A DNA stretch of 64,000 bases from Xiphydria camelus. Its lineage: Eukaryota; Arthropoda; Insecta; Hymenoptera; Xiphydriidae. Below the pieces are notes generated by a model that was given only the letters and a program-made list of their open reading frames with translations, was not told the DNA's origin and ran no database searches. Below are positions 1 through 10,545 of the stretch, one piece after another. The stretch is taken from positions 11,990,562 to 12,054,561 of the forward strand of contig OY783191.1 in the NCBI GenBank assembly GCA_963678675.1, in the 5' to 3' direction. The position numbers and the translations under genes were made by a program. The first letter of the stretch is position 1; every line of letters begins with the position of its first letter.

Positions 1-1495
1 GTTACTTTCGATCTCAGTCATATCGCCGCGTTGTGTAATTCGACTGATTTAACTCTTTTAGTGCCAGACGACGATATATCGTTGCGTATGCGATGGCGCC
101 ATGTTCTTCGCATTGCGTGAAAGCTCTATCTCAAAATAAATTCATAAAACGTTATAAACGGTCTAATTAAATTGCAAAGGAATGTAAAAAAAATGGTTTT
201 TGGGTATCATTTCCATTCGAGAGATGGCTCTCAGTCGCCACGGCGTTTCGTACGGCAACTCGAGCGGTATGTGAAAGGGATTTGAAGAAATCATGTTTGC
301 AGTTTGAGTATATAGTATTATATCTTTTTCCTGTATTCCGTTCAATTTTTCGTACTTTTTGGATGTATGTTTCATCAATCTTTTCTCCATTGTTATCTAT
401 ATCTTCATCTCCTGACGAGGAATATTGTTCTATAATTCTCTTCCTTTTTCGATTTTCTTTGAAATCATTAGTTACTAATTACTCTTCACTATCTGAACTA
501 AATGGTCTTGTCGTTTTATTCTTCCCCGTGGGGAAATAATTTATAAAATTTACTATTAAATTTTAAGTTTTATATTTAATTGTAAGTATGTGTATTGCGT
601 ACATTTTTCTTAATTGGATTAATGAAACGTACTGATTATTCAACTAAAGAAATTGTCAAAAAATGAAGTTAACTTGTTAAATACTAATTAATTAGAATTA
701 CCTCCATCACTGCCTTGGACATTATCAATAATTGATTGGTCTTAGGCCACTTTCGAAGTGATGGTTTTAATTATTGAAGTAACTCCGAAAACTTATATAC
801 CCCAAAATATTACCGTATTTATTCTGAATATACTTAACTTTAAGTTGTACATGTAACTACTGGCAACAGGAAATAATTAACAAATGGACTTAGGCCACTT
901 TCAAAATAAACGGCTATATATAGCAATTATTTTAACCCGATATTGGTTTGGTATACAGTGACATAAAAAAAACTACAACGAAGACGTTGCAGTTTCGCAT
1001 TTGCCATACATATGTCATAGTGTGAGGAATATTTCTTGAAGGAGTCGATGGGAATGCCGTCAAAGTATTCCTGTCACCCCTCGCTCGAAGGATGTTTATA
1101 TGATGGCGATAGCGTTGGGTCGAGGGGGAGACCAGGCCCTCCGGGCCCTGGATGACGCTGTGCGAGGATTCATTCGGGTTTTAGCAGTTATAAAGAAAGC
1201 ATCTTCCTTGTATTCCCAGTATACTAATACAATAAAATAATCTTTGAGCTAAGTCACGCTTATAATACATAACGTATTTTATTGGAACACCCTGTATTAT
1301 TCTATGTGTTCCGAATTAAGTACAAAAGGGCGTCGCTTTGCTAAATATTTCCTCTTCAATCTCTTTCAAAATAATATTTATAACATTTGTTATAACGTTA
1401 TTTAATTTCGTACGACGTCTTTGCCTGCTCATTTTGAGATACCACTCTTAACGCTGAACTCAACTAAACTGGTCCGAACGATTATTGATCAGTGG
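1..1495. other. AT-rich non-coding stretch
   Basis: No gene can be supported across most of this stretch. A 14-base word (CTTAGGCCACTTTC) occurs twice in the same orientation at 741-754 and 889-902, within otherwise unrelated AT-rich sequence. The G/C-richer patch near 1030-1170 has no coding signal I recognise. One possible coding fragment (320-466) is listed separately. Confidence 0.6.
320..466 (-). pseudogene. Possible fragment of a TE-derived protein
   Basis: The minus strand has an open stretch of about 48 codons with composition unlike the flanks: a basic patch (ENRKRKRIIEQ), an acidic Ser-rich patch (SSSGDEDIDN), then QKVRKIERNTGKRY. A VRK-x-RNTGK-x-Y pattern occurs near the N-terminus of some repetitive insect proteins that accompany DNA transposons, but I cannot name the family. 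There is no usable start codon and the frame breaks at both ends. It may be chance in AT-rich DNA. Confidence 0.25.
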
Positions 1496-1496
1496 A

Positions 1497-1580
1497 TACT
1501 CGCTACTCGACTAAATTACTCGCTACTCGACTAAATCACTCGCTACTCGACTAAATTACTCGCTACTCGACTAAATTACT
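1497..1580. repeat. 20-bp tandem repeat, about four copies
   Basis: The unit ACTCGCTACTCGACTAAATT repeats head to tail just over four times. One copy differs by a T-to-C change near its end. Homogeneity this high suggests recent slippage. It abuts the G/C-richer segment that starts at 1,585. Confidence 0.9.
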
Positions 1581-2882
1581 AGCCGTGTCTGAACTAGGCT
1601 TTAGCGGCGGCACTACCGTACGAGCCGCAGTCACGAGGTGCAAGCGAACAGAGTGCAGAGCAGTGTGCAGTGTGTAGAGTGCTGTGCCGAAGTGTCGGCA
1701 ATCATCGGACGAATTCGATGATTGGCGAAGGCTCCGAGAGTTCGGGAAGAAAGCCGTACTTTTTCTTCCTTTCCATCGCTCAACGAGAAAGCACGTTCAA
1801 CAACCACGCTCTACAATCGCGATTCGCTATCAGTCAAATAAAAAGGAAACGCGAGTGTTAAACTTCGGGAGTATCTCATTTCATCCTCTCTGATCCTTTA
1901 TAACCAGCTAAAGCTTTAATAAAAAGAAAGCTTTAACAGTATACGTGTTCACGGGGATGGTATACTTTCTCTTTCGAATGAACGAATGTAATAATATTCG
2001 TGTACACGTGGGGTGCGCGCGTATTCATTCAACGCATGATATCTATATTTTTTCGAATATATTATTTTATGTATAAATACATATTATCGTATAAAACACA
2101 AAAAAGGCAAATTTTATTATTTGTAATTTTTTTCATTCTTCCCTCCAGTAATTTCCCAAAATAAATATACTTTTTGAATGATCGGCGGATACTTTTATTT
2201 TTGTATGGTAGTGGTATATGTTGTGCGTACAATCCTAAAAGTTTAGCCCTTAATATTTAAAAATGGCGGAGTAATGAATTTTTTTCTGAAAAAAGCCATT
2301 TTTGCTGAATTTTCACATATATGACCAGTTTTTAGAACGCCATCTATAAATTGACCGATAAAAATCATTAGAAATGTTGAAGAACTCTTCAACAAATATG
2401 AAACAATTGGTTAGAAGTCTTAAAACACCCATATATCTTGTACAACTAGGTTTTTCAGGGTGGGGTAATGAGTTATGTGGCCGCTATGTGGCCTGGCTGA
2501 GGTGTGGCCACTAAGGGTTAATGAAACATTTTTTAGTGGGATAATTATGTTTTTTTTATCAATTGGAGCTTACTAAACACATTTATGATAAAGAATTTAA
2601 ATTTAAACCGATAGGAATAAATTTATTAATTGTTTATATTGGAATAAATTTATTAGTTGCAAGAAAATAATTTGACAGTATATATTGTATATTATTAGAA
2701 ACATTGCTTAGTTTGAAGTAAAACTACAAAGTTCATGAATCAATTGTTTAATTCACGTGTTAAATTCCCCAAACTTACCTGTGGCGTGCACCACCCGCTG
2801 CAACTAGCGTCCATGTTTGTTCACTGACATGTAGTTACCGTGGTTAACACTAACAAGGAGAGTATTCGATGTGTACCTCACC
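1581..2882. other. Non-coding stretch with a G/C-richer head
   Basis: From about 1,585 to 1,890 the base composition rises and two overlapping short frames (62-69 codons) are open, but they share the same DNA in different frames and resemble no protein I know. The patch could be an old LTR or 5' leader of a retroelement; no TG...CA boundaries could be fixed. From 1,900 to 2,880 the DNA is AT-rich with long T runs and no feature I can support. Confidence 0.45.
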
Positions 2883-4778
2883 GATTTTCTTCATTCTGCG
2901 ATATGTTGTAGTACATCAAAAAACATTAGACACATATTTTTTTATACGTGCTAATTCGGTCATTGAAGGGGTGAAAATCACCCTTAAACTTGACCCCCTA
3001 AAACCAATTTTCTACGATTTCTCAAAAACTACGTTGAATTTCTTAACGAAACAAATTGAATATTATTCCTTATCGAAAGACGATGACATGTGAAGTACTT
3101 TTACACTCGGTGGTTGCATCCCTCATTTTTCGCAGGGGTAAAACTAAGTTTTTCCACAATTTTTTCGCCACAGATGTCACCAAATTTATTAAATCTGGAT
3201 AACAATTATTCTATTATAAAGAAAAAAAGAAATTAAAGTTGACATATTTCGGGATTTTTCGAAAAACTTCCCCTCGAAAGGGTAAACCACCCCTAAATTA
3301 AATGTATTTTATTTTTAATAAAAAAGTTCTTATTTTCTTCATTCTGCGATATATCATAGTGCACCGAAAAACTTTAGACACGTATTTTTTTTGTTACGTG
3401 CTAATTCTGTCATTTAAGTGGTGAAAACCACCCCTAAACTTGACCCCCTAAAACCAATGTTCTACGATTTCTCAAAAGCTACGTTGAATTTCTTAACGAA
3501 ACAAATTGAATATTATTCCTTATCGAAAGACGATGACATGTGAAGTACTTTTACACTCGGTGGTTGCATCCCTCATTTTTCGCAGGGGTAAAACTAAGTT
3601 TTTCCACAATTTTTTCGCCACAGATGTCACCAAATTTATTAAATCTGGATAACAATTATTCTATTATAAAGAAAAAAAGAAATTAAAGTTGACATATTTC
3701 GGGATTTTTCGAAAAACTTCCCCTCGAAAGGGTAAACCACCCCTAAATTAAATGTATTTTATTTTTAATAAAAAAGTTCTTATTTTCTTCATTCTGCGAT
3801 ATATCATAGTGCACCGAAAAACTAGACACGTATTTTTTTTGTTACGTGCTAATTCTGTCATTTAAGTTGTGAAAACCACCCCTAAACTTGACCCCCTAAA
3901 ACCAATGTTCTACGATTTCTCAAAAGCTACGTTGAATTTCTTAACGAAACAAATTGAATATTATTCCTTATCGAAAGACGATGATATGTGAAGTACTTTT
4001 ACACTCGGTGGTTGCATTCCTCATTTTTCGCAGGGGTAAAACTACGTTTTTCCACAATTTTTTCGCCACAGATGTTACCGAATTTATTAAATCTGGATAA
4101 CAATTATTCTATTATAAAGAAAAAAAGAAATTAAAGTTGACATATTTCGGGGTTTTTCGAAAAACTTCCCCTCGAAAGGGTAAACCACCCCTAAATTAAA
4201 TATATATTATTTTTAATAAAAAAGTTCTTATTTTCTTCATTCTGCGATATATCATAGTGCACCGAAAAACATTAGACACGTATTTTTTTGTTACGTGCTA
4301 ATTCTGTCATTTAAGTGGTGAAAACCACCCCTAAACTTGACCCCCTAAAACATATGTTCTACGATTTCTCAAAAACTACGTTGAATTTCTTAACGAAACA
4401 AATGGAATATTATTCCTTATCGAAAGACGATAACACGTGAAGTACGTCTACACTCGGTGGTTGCATCCCTCATTTTTCGCAGGGGTAAAACTAAGTTTTT
4501 CCACAATTTTTTCGCCACAGATGTTACCAAATTTATTAAATCTGGATAACACAATTATTCTATTATAAAGAAAAAAAGAAATTAAAATTGATATATTTCG
4601 GGGTTTTTCGAAAAAACCCTCGAAAGGGTAAACCACCCCTAAATTAAATGTATTTTATTTTTAATAAAAAAGTTCTTATTTTCTTCATTCTGCGATATAT
4701 CATAGTGCACCGAAAAACATTAGACGCGTATTTTTTTTGTTACGTGCTAATTCTGTCATTTAAGTGGTGAATTAAATG
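2883..4778 (+). repeat. Tandem array of a ~449-bp repeat, forward orientation
   Basis: The landmark CTTCATTCTGCGATAT recurs at 2,889, 3,337, 3,787, 4,235 and 4,683, giving a period of 448-450 bp. The first copy is the most diverged and the last is cut after about 95 bp, where transposase-related sequence begins. The same unit reappears inverted at 5,999-7,085. Each unit carries inverted short blocks (for example GGTGAAAACCACCCCT). Short open frames inside the array (for example 2,869-3,093) have no coding character. The unit could be a satellite or the expanded sub-terminal repeat of the transposon it encloses. Confidence 0.9.
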
Positions 4779-4860
4779 ATCATTTATTAACGTTGTTATA
4801 AATACATTTAATATTCTTTGTTTTCAATGTATGATCGTAGGTACAATAATTTGACAATTA

Positions 4861-5990
4861 TCAATTTTTATAATTTGAACAGTAATGATAATTATGGAAA
4901 AAATATTGAAGACATAGTGATTTTTTACACCATGAACATCTAACAATTGCAATATTAGAGCAGCCCTCTATTTCACAGTATGCATTAGTGTCATCTCCAA
5001 AACCATAGTCAACCGGGTTCTCAAAATCATTTGGTTTTTCATTAGTATAGCCACTTTTAAACCACGAATGTTTGAATAAATTTATGTATCGTGGAGAAGA
5101 TAACTGATTGTGAACCAAAGATTGGAATTTGATGATGTTGTTTCTTAAGTGGAGATTTAAATCTTCATTCATGAGTATTACACATTATCAGAAAAATGTC
5201 TAACATAATTCTTCCATATTCTAAAGCCAAATACATCTAAAATGGCTGTATTTTACCAGTTGTACCTTTCGGAATGGTTTTTAAAGCGATTTCTTTATTT
5301 GGAGGAGTTGCTTCTTGTACAACAGCAGAGCAATGTCCACTCCACGAATCAACCAGCAAAACGCTTGACGCTCCAACATTTGGAAAATATACATCTTTCA
5401 GCCAAGTTTTAAAATGATCTGAAAATATGTTGAATTTTCAGCAATTTTAATTATGTATGCAAAATAGTTTCGAATATAAAATTCAGCTGTTAATACCTCA
5501 GTATTCAGATAGTCAGTTTTCCTGATTTAGAAGCCATAATATAAACGTTAGGAGGTCCAAATAAACTCTCTTCTACTAATGGTCCAAATTCACCACTTCT
5601 TTCCTTCAGTACAATAAAAAATGGTGACATGAGCTTTCCATCACCTGATACCATTGGCTGAATGGTGTAACTGTGGGTCGTTGAACTAACAGACTGTACT
5701 AAACACTGAATTTGTTATTCTCCTTCAACTGCTAAAGTCCGTCCAGAATGTATTTCTAATTGAAATCTACTCTGATCTGAATTAAAAACGTTCTCTATAC
5801 CTTTCTCTTGAATTACTTGTTTAGTTTCAGCTACAAAAGCATCAGCTTTTCTCTGTAAATAGTCAGCACCTTCAAGCGTTTTTTTAGTAACGAATTTTTT
5901 TATTTTTCTGCTCACAATTCTATAAGCTTTTTTAAAATTATGTACCCACTGATGTGAAGCTTTAAAACGTAAATCTTCGTTTCCGATATC
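4861..5990 (-). pseudogene. Decayed DDE transposase with C-terminal KCSWC-type cysteine cluster
   Basis: Several minus-strand frames, read in order, make one transposase. Near the N-terminus there is a CENP-B-like helix-turn-helix pattern (FKASHQWVHNFKKAYRIVSR). The first catalytic Asp lies in NSDQSRFQLEIHSGRTLA. After it come MVSGDGKLMSPFFIVLKE, a second Asp in LLVDSWSGHC, and IPKGTTGKIQP, which is typical of DDE enzymes. The C-terminus (4,861-5,172) has a Cys/His cluster, CEIEGCSN...RCSWCKKSLC...HNYHYC. Stops and frameshifts break the gene, notably near 5,715 and 5,500. The motifs resemble the pogo/Tigger group, but a related element at 32.4 kb made a 3-bp rather than TA duplication, so the superfamily is left open. 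It lies between the two opposed repeat arrays. Confidence 0.7.
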
Positions 5991-5998
5991 TTTTTTTC

Positions 5999-7085
5999 AG
6001 AATTAGCACGTAACAAAAAAATACGCGTCTAATGTTTTTCGGTGCACTATGATATATCGCAGAATGAAGAAAATAAGAACTTTTTTATTAAAAATAAAAT
6101 ACATTTGAGGGGGTCAGTGGAAAAGTGGTACAAGTCACAATTTGGATTATTTGAGTTAACTGCAAAAATGCGGTAGTTAAAGTAAATATCTGTTTAGAAA
6201 AAAAAGTGGTATAAGTGGCAACCATACCATTATACACTTATACCATTTTTTTTCGAAACAGATATTTACTTTAACCATGCATTTTTGCAGTTAACTCAAA
6301 TAATCCAAATTGCGACTTGTACCACTTTTCCACTGACCCCCTCATTTAATTTATGGGTGGTTTACCCTTTCGAGGGGGTTTTTCGAAAAACCCCGAAATA
6401 TGTCAACTTTAATTTCTTTTTTTCTTTATAATAGAGAATAATTGTTATCCAGATTTAATAAATTGGTGGTAACATCTGTGGCGAAAAAATTGTGGAAAAA
6501 CTTAGTTTTACCCCTGCGAAAAATGAGGAATGCAACCACCGAGTGTAAAAGTACTTCACATGTCATCGTCTTTCGATAAGGAATAATATTCAATTTGTTT
6601 CGTTAAGAAATTCAACGTAGTTTTTGAGAAATCGTAGAAAATTGGTTTTAGGGGGTCAAGTTTAGGGGTGGTTTTCACCACTTAAATGACAGAATTAGCA
6701 TGTAACAAAAAAAATACGTGTCTAATGTTTTTCGGTGCACTATGATATATCGCAGAATGAAGAAAATAAGCATTTTTATTAAAAATAAAATACATTTAAT
6801 TTAGGAGTGGTTTACCCTTTCGAGAGGAAGTTTTTCGAAAAATCCCGAAATATGTCAACTTTAATTTCTTTTTTTCTTTATAATAGAATAATTGTTATCC
6901 AGATTTAATAAATTTGGTAACATCTGTGGCGAAAAAATTGTGGAAAAACTTAGTTTTACCCCTGCGAAAAATGAGGGATGCAACCACCGAGTGTAAAAGT
7001 ACTTCACATGTCATCGTCTTTCGATAAGGAATAATATTCAATTTGTTTCGTTAAGAAATTGAACGTAGTTTTTGAGAAATCGTAG
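5999..7085 (-). repeat. Inverted continuation of the ~449-bp array
   Basis: The unit of the 2.9-4.8 kb array reappears here as its reverse complement in about two and a half copies; the landmark GAATGAAG is at about 6,062 and 6,755. The difference, less the 237-bp insertion and its 4-bp duplication, returns a ~452-bp period. The array ends sharply after AAATCGTAG at 7,085. With the left array it brackets the transposase in a large, lopsided inverted repeat. Confidence 0.85.
6107..6343. mobile_element. 237-bp palindromic MITE with ATTT target duplication
   Basis: The ends are GAGGGGGTCAGTGG... and its reverse complement, and the arms pair over more than 90 bases each. It interrupts a copy of the ~449-bp repeat. 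ATTT occurs on both sides (6,103-6,106 and 6,344-6,347), and removing the element with one ATTT restores the repeat sequence seen in the other units. No coding capacity. A 4-bp AT-rich duplication does not by itself identify the mobilising family. Confidence 0.85.
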
Positions 7086-7320
7086 CGTTGCCGATTTTAC
7101 GATTTTTTTTCGCCTCTATCAACCTTTTTACGCACAAAGCGACAAAACGATACGATGCTCTTCACTTTCCAGATACATATTGATGACTGGCCATACATCT
7201 CATGTGAAAGCATTTGGATAGAACTGATGATCAGTTGCGACCGATCGTCAGCGCTGACCATTGGTCCCATGTGAAAGCGCACTAAATGGAGCAACGAGCT
7301 ATTTTTAGGTTTATCTATTA

Positions 7321-8560
7321 AGGAGGATCATCAGTGCTCTTCGGGGTGAGGTAGAAGGGGAAAAAGAACAAAGAAATCGACGTGTGTTGCCAATTTCATA
7401 TAGTGAAATTTTAAGTTTTATAAAAACTGCAATAATAAATATAGGTGCTGAATTATTTTTCCTTTTTGTTACTTTCAATTTTAAAAATAAGATAAATATT
7501 TGAAAACAATTTTATAACTTCAAACTTAATTTATTTTAAATATGTAAAATGTGTGCAAAACGTGGCAACATAGCATTTCAACATTTGTAAGTTGGTAGCA
7601 AATCGGTAGGTAAAACAGAATTCTTATCGACGGACAACGCGTTGAAGCGGTTCATGACGTCTGTTTATAACCTCAATCTCGAGTCCATGCTGTCCAAATT
7701 GGCAGGAGCAAATATTGAATTTACAACCTTTTCAGAAGCTTACTTGAAAATTGGAAAAGAGGGATTAGAACAAGTTTTAAATCGAGTTAATGCACGGTCG
7801 GAAGTTCTTAATAAATTATATTCCTTTTTTAAAGATCGAGCATAATTTTCGGCACGTAGTTTAAATTTTCAATTATTAATAATTTCATATTTTTTAATGC
7901 ATATCAGAATTTGATGAATTCAAAAACAAAAGTGGCTTCTCAATATTCGTAGGGTTTTTTACTTTCATATCATTTTGAAACGATCGTGTTCATTGAAATG
8001 TTATTCTTCAAAATCGTTTGAAAGTATTACACAGTGTATATCTAGTTGTACTTTTTAAAATATTTGAAATTTTATATTGTTAATTATTGTCTGTAATAAA
8101 TCTGTCAATACATTATCCTATTTGTACTTTCGTACTTTTAAATTTACTAGCACGCTTCGCGCCAATAGCTTATGACGTCACGTAGTGCGATGTTGCCACG
8201 TTTTTGCATATGGCGGACGGTGCACATGAAATATTTGAATTTTTCGACAGTTTTTCCTTTATATTAAAAAATTGTAGAGTGAAAATTCTTTATAATTTAG
8301 TAAAAACAAGTTCGTGTGGTGATAAAACTCATTTCATAGTTTCCAGATTTTTTTTCGGTTGAAAATCGCAAGTTCTATGCATTTGAAATATGCTCTCCAT
8401 AAGCCTCAATGCTAATCTCGTAAGTTTTAAAAATTAATTACGAGAAAACTGTAGAGTGAAATTATTTGATTTTTTTTTCTCTTATTAAAATGGGTTCACA
8501 AGTATTTAAAAAAATTTTCAACTACGGTTTCTGAGAAGTCATTTCTCTGACGATCCTCCT
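7321..8560. mobile_element. 1,240-bp non-autonomous DNA transposon with TA duplication
   Basis: The element starts AGGAGGATCATCAG and ends CTGACGATCCTCCT, a 14-bp terminal inverted repeat with one mismatch, flanked by TA at 7,319-7,320 and 8,561-8,562. This fits the Tc1/mariner superfamily rule of TA duplication. A second internal inverted pair (AAAACGTGGCAACAT near 7,557 and its complement near 8,190) sits inside. One short open frame lies within it; no transposase was seen. Confidence 0.75.
7642..7845 (+). CDS. Small unidentified open frame inside the TA-flanked element
   Basis: A 67-codon frame starts MKRFMTSVYNLNLESMLSKL and ends in FFKDRA plus stop. It is also open about nine codons upstream, after an AG that could be a splice acceptor (GTAAAACAG at 7,611-7,619), so it may be a terminal exon. 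Codon use looks more protein-like than nearby frames. I do not recognise the family. Its position inside a non-autonomous transposon suggests a remnant or captured exon. Confidence 0.3.
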   Translation: MKRFMTSVYNLNLESMLSKLAGANIEFTTFSEAYLKIGKEGLEQVLNRVNARSEVLNKLYSFFKDRA

Positions 8561-8562
8561 TA

Positions 8563-9283
8563 CTATTAACCTATTAAGCTATTTAAGTAACCTCGACTAG
8601 AAAATGTATGAGGTTAAACATTTGTTGGTATGTTTTGAGTTAACAAAAAACAATGAATCTTATGAGATGCACTGTCAAATTAAGGGTTAAGAACCCTTCT
8701 CCATAAGCGGTACGTAATCATTTGTTAAGGTCGAAAAACAATTATTTTCCGGCTGAAAATTCTCAGATGTTATATGGGGAGACCCGTATAAAACTCTTAC
8801 GAGTCACGCATGAGTTTTTATTATCAACTTTTTTTAGGACAGTTAATTGATTTCTAGCAGGAAAATCATAAGATACCAATATCTGATCCAAATTTAAAAT
8901 TATTAAGACAATTCAGAGGCATACGAGCCATTTTAAGTATCTTTGTCTAAAATTAGAAATAATGTGAATAATAAGATTGAACAATTTTTAATAAATAATA
9001 AGACTTAAATTTATTTATTAATATTTATTTATCCTTTCCTTACAGGTTTAACATAATCAATTTGAATCTTTATCTGCATTACCAAAGGAAAGCTCAATCT
9101 GAAGTAATTTACTTACACAGATATCTGTAGTATAATTGAGCTTATAATTGAAGACAAAGTGGATAAAGTTGTCATGTCATATTTTGAAACTTTCGAGTTA
9201 TTTAGTCAAACGCGTTTTGAACTAAAACTTTTAAAATTATTATTTAATCTTGTTTAGTAATATCGCATAAATTAGTTAAAAGT
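8563..9283. other. AT-rich non-coding flank
   Basis: No gene, repeat or inverted structure was found here. The 3' end (AAGTTAATTTCTT) is the target site that was duplicated when the downstream LINE inserted. Confidence 0.6.
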
Positions 9284-9296
9284 AAGTTAATTTCTT
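9284..9296. repeat. LINE target-site duplication, left copy
   Basis: AAGTTAATTTCTT, 13 bp, is repeated exactly at 14,241-14,253, bracketing the LINE. Confidence 0.9.
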
Positions 9297-9605
9297 CTTC
9301 CCCCGCCGGGAGTGTCCCTAGTTGGCGGATAAGTGGAACGGCCGAGCTGATTAACGCCTTAGCAGCGCGAAAGGAACGGTTAATGAGGGTGATAAGCGCT
9401 TCTAATGGTGTATAAACCCACCAACAGAGGCGTGAAGGCTCTCGTCGCGGACCAAAAACTCCCCCCAAACATAGGGTGTGTGCTGCCGTGCTGATATGTT
9501 GTATGGCGCAGGGGGTAAGATGCGTTCCTAAACAGTGCCTCCCAGATACCGGGCGCCTTCTGGGTAGTAAGTAGCCAAGCCCTGGGTGAACAGACCTCTC
9601 CCCAG

Positions 9606-10545
9606 GTGAGACCGCATCAGTCTGATACTCGTGGGATGAAAATGGACCAATTAATTAACTTTAATTTGAATACGGGACGACCTTCTGGGACGGAAACGAA
9701 CCAGAAGGATGACGAACACACTGACGGTGGACAGAAAATCGCTAAGCAGAAACTTAGTGCAGCTGCGCGGCGACGACTGAAAAAACAGTTGCAAGGGGGA
9801 GTAAGGAATGAAAAAGTCCTAACAACCCCTGGGACAGTAACTGACGGGGCGAGAGACGGAAGTGGAAAGGGGATCAAGCGAATGACCCCTGAACACCATA
9901 CGCCCAGCCCCAGTATGACACAGACTGAGAAAAAGACTCGGACGGAAACATTCGCACAGAAGACGACAAAAATGATCAGGTGGGCCCTTATACCAGAAGG
10001 GTAACCTGAGAGATGATTGACGGCAGACGAATTGACAGCGATCAAGAGACTTATCAAAGCCCAGATCCTGTCAATACCCGACGGAACAAAGACGCCCATC
10101 TTCGAAGGGATTTGGGAAAGAAACGGTGCAGCGGTGGTAGGCTGCACCGACGAATAAACTGGAATGTGGTTGTGAAAAGCCTATTCCCAGCAAACAAAGT
10201 AGGGAATCTCGCTCTCGGCGTAGTCTCAACTGAGGAGCTTCCAAAGCGCCACAGGGTAGTGGTCCACGTTGAGGGCGAGGAAATGACGTCCTTGGAGGCT
10301 ATACAGTTTCTGGTGAAACAGAATACAGGACTGGCCAAAGAGGACTGGACGGTTGTCAAGGACAGTGAAAGTAAGGGAGCTACTAGCGCCTACTTTGCTG
10401 CACTTGTCAATGACAAAGCTTTGCGGTTCTTAGAAGCCTGCAACTTCAAACCTCACTGTGGGACTCAAAGAGCGACTGTGAAGTTGCTTGAGAAGAACCG
10501 CGTTGGGGACAAAGAGATAACCGAGGCGGACAAAGGAACCCTGAC
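9606..10545 (+). pseudogene. LINE ORF1 (nucleic-acid-binding protein), broken
   Basis: ORF1 probably starts at the Met of MKMDQLINFNLNTGRPSG. The first 130 residues are hydrophilic and basic (AAARRRLKKQLQ). In-frame stops at 10,002-10,004 and 10,014-10,016 interrupt it. Coding then continues with LTADELTAIKRLIKAQILS and, after a frameshift near 10,155, with VVVKSLFPANKVGNLALG onward to about 10,540. The second half resembles the DUF4780-like domain found in ORF1 of several insect LINEs. No CCHC knuckle was seen. Its product would package element RNA. It ends where ORF2 begins. Confidence 0.65.

Noticed and set aside
1670..1893. Two overlapping plus-strand frames of 63 and 69 codons
   Set aside because: They overlap in different frames, have no domain, and no splice or promoter context supports either.
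9617..10359. Long minus-strand frames (176 and 101 codons) opposite LINE ORF1
   Set aside because: Antisense shadows of the LINE coding region, which is G/C-richer and so low in stop codons.
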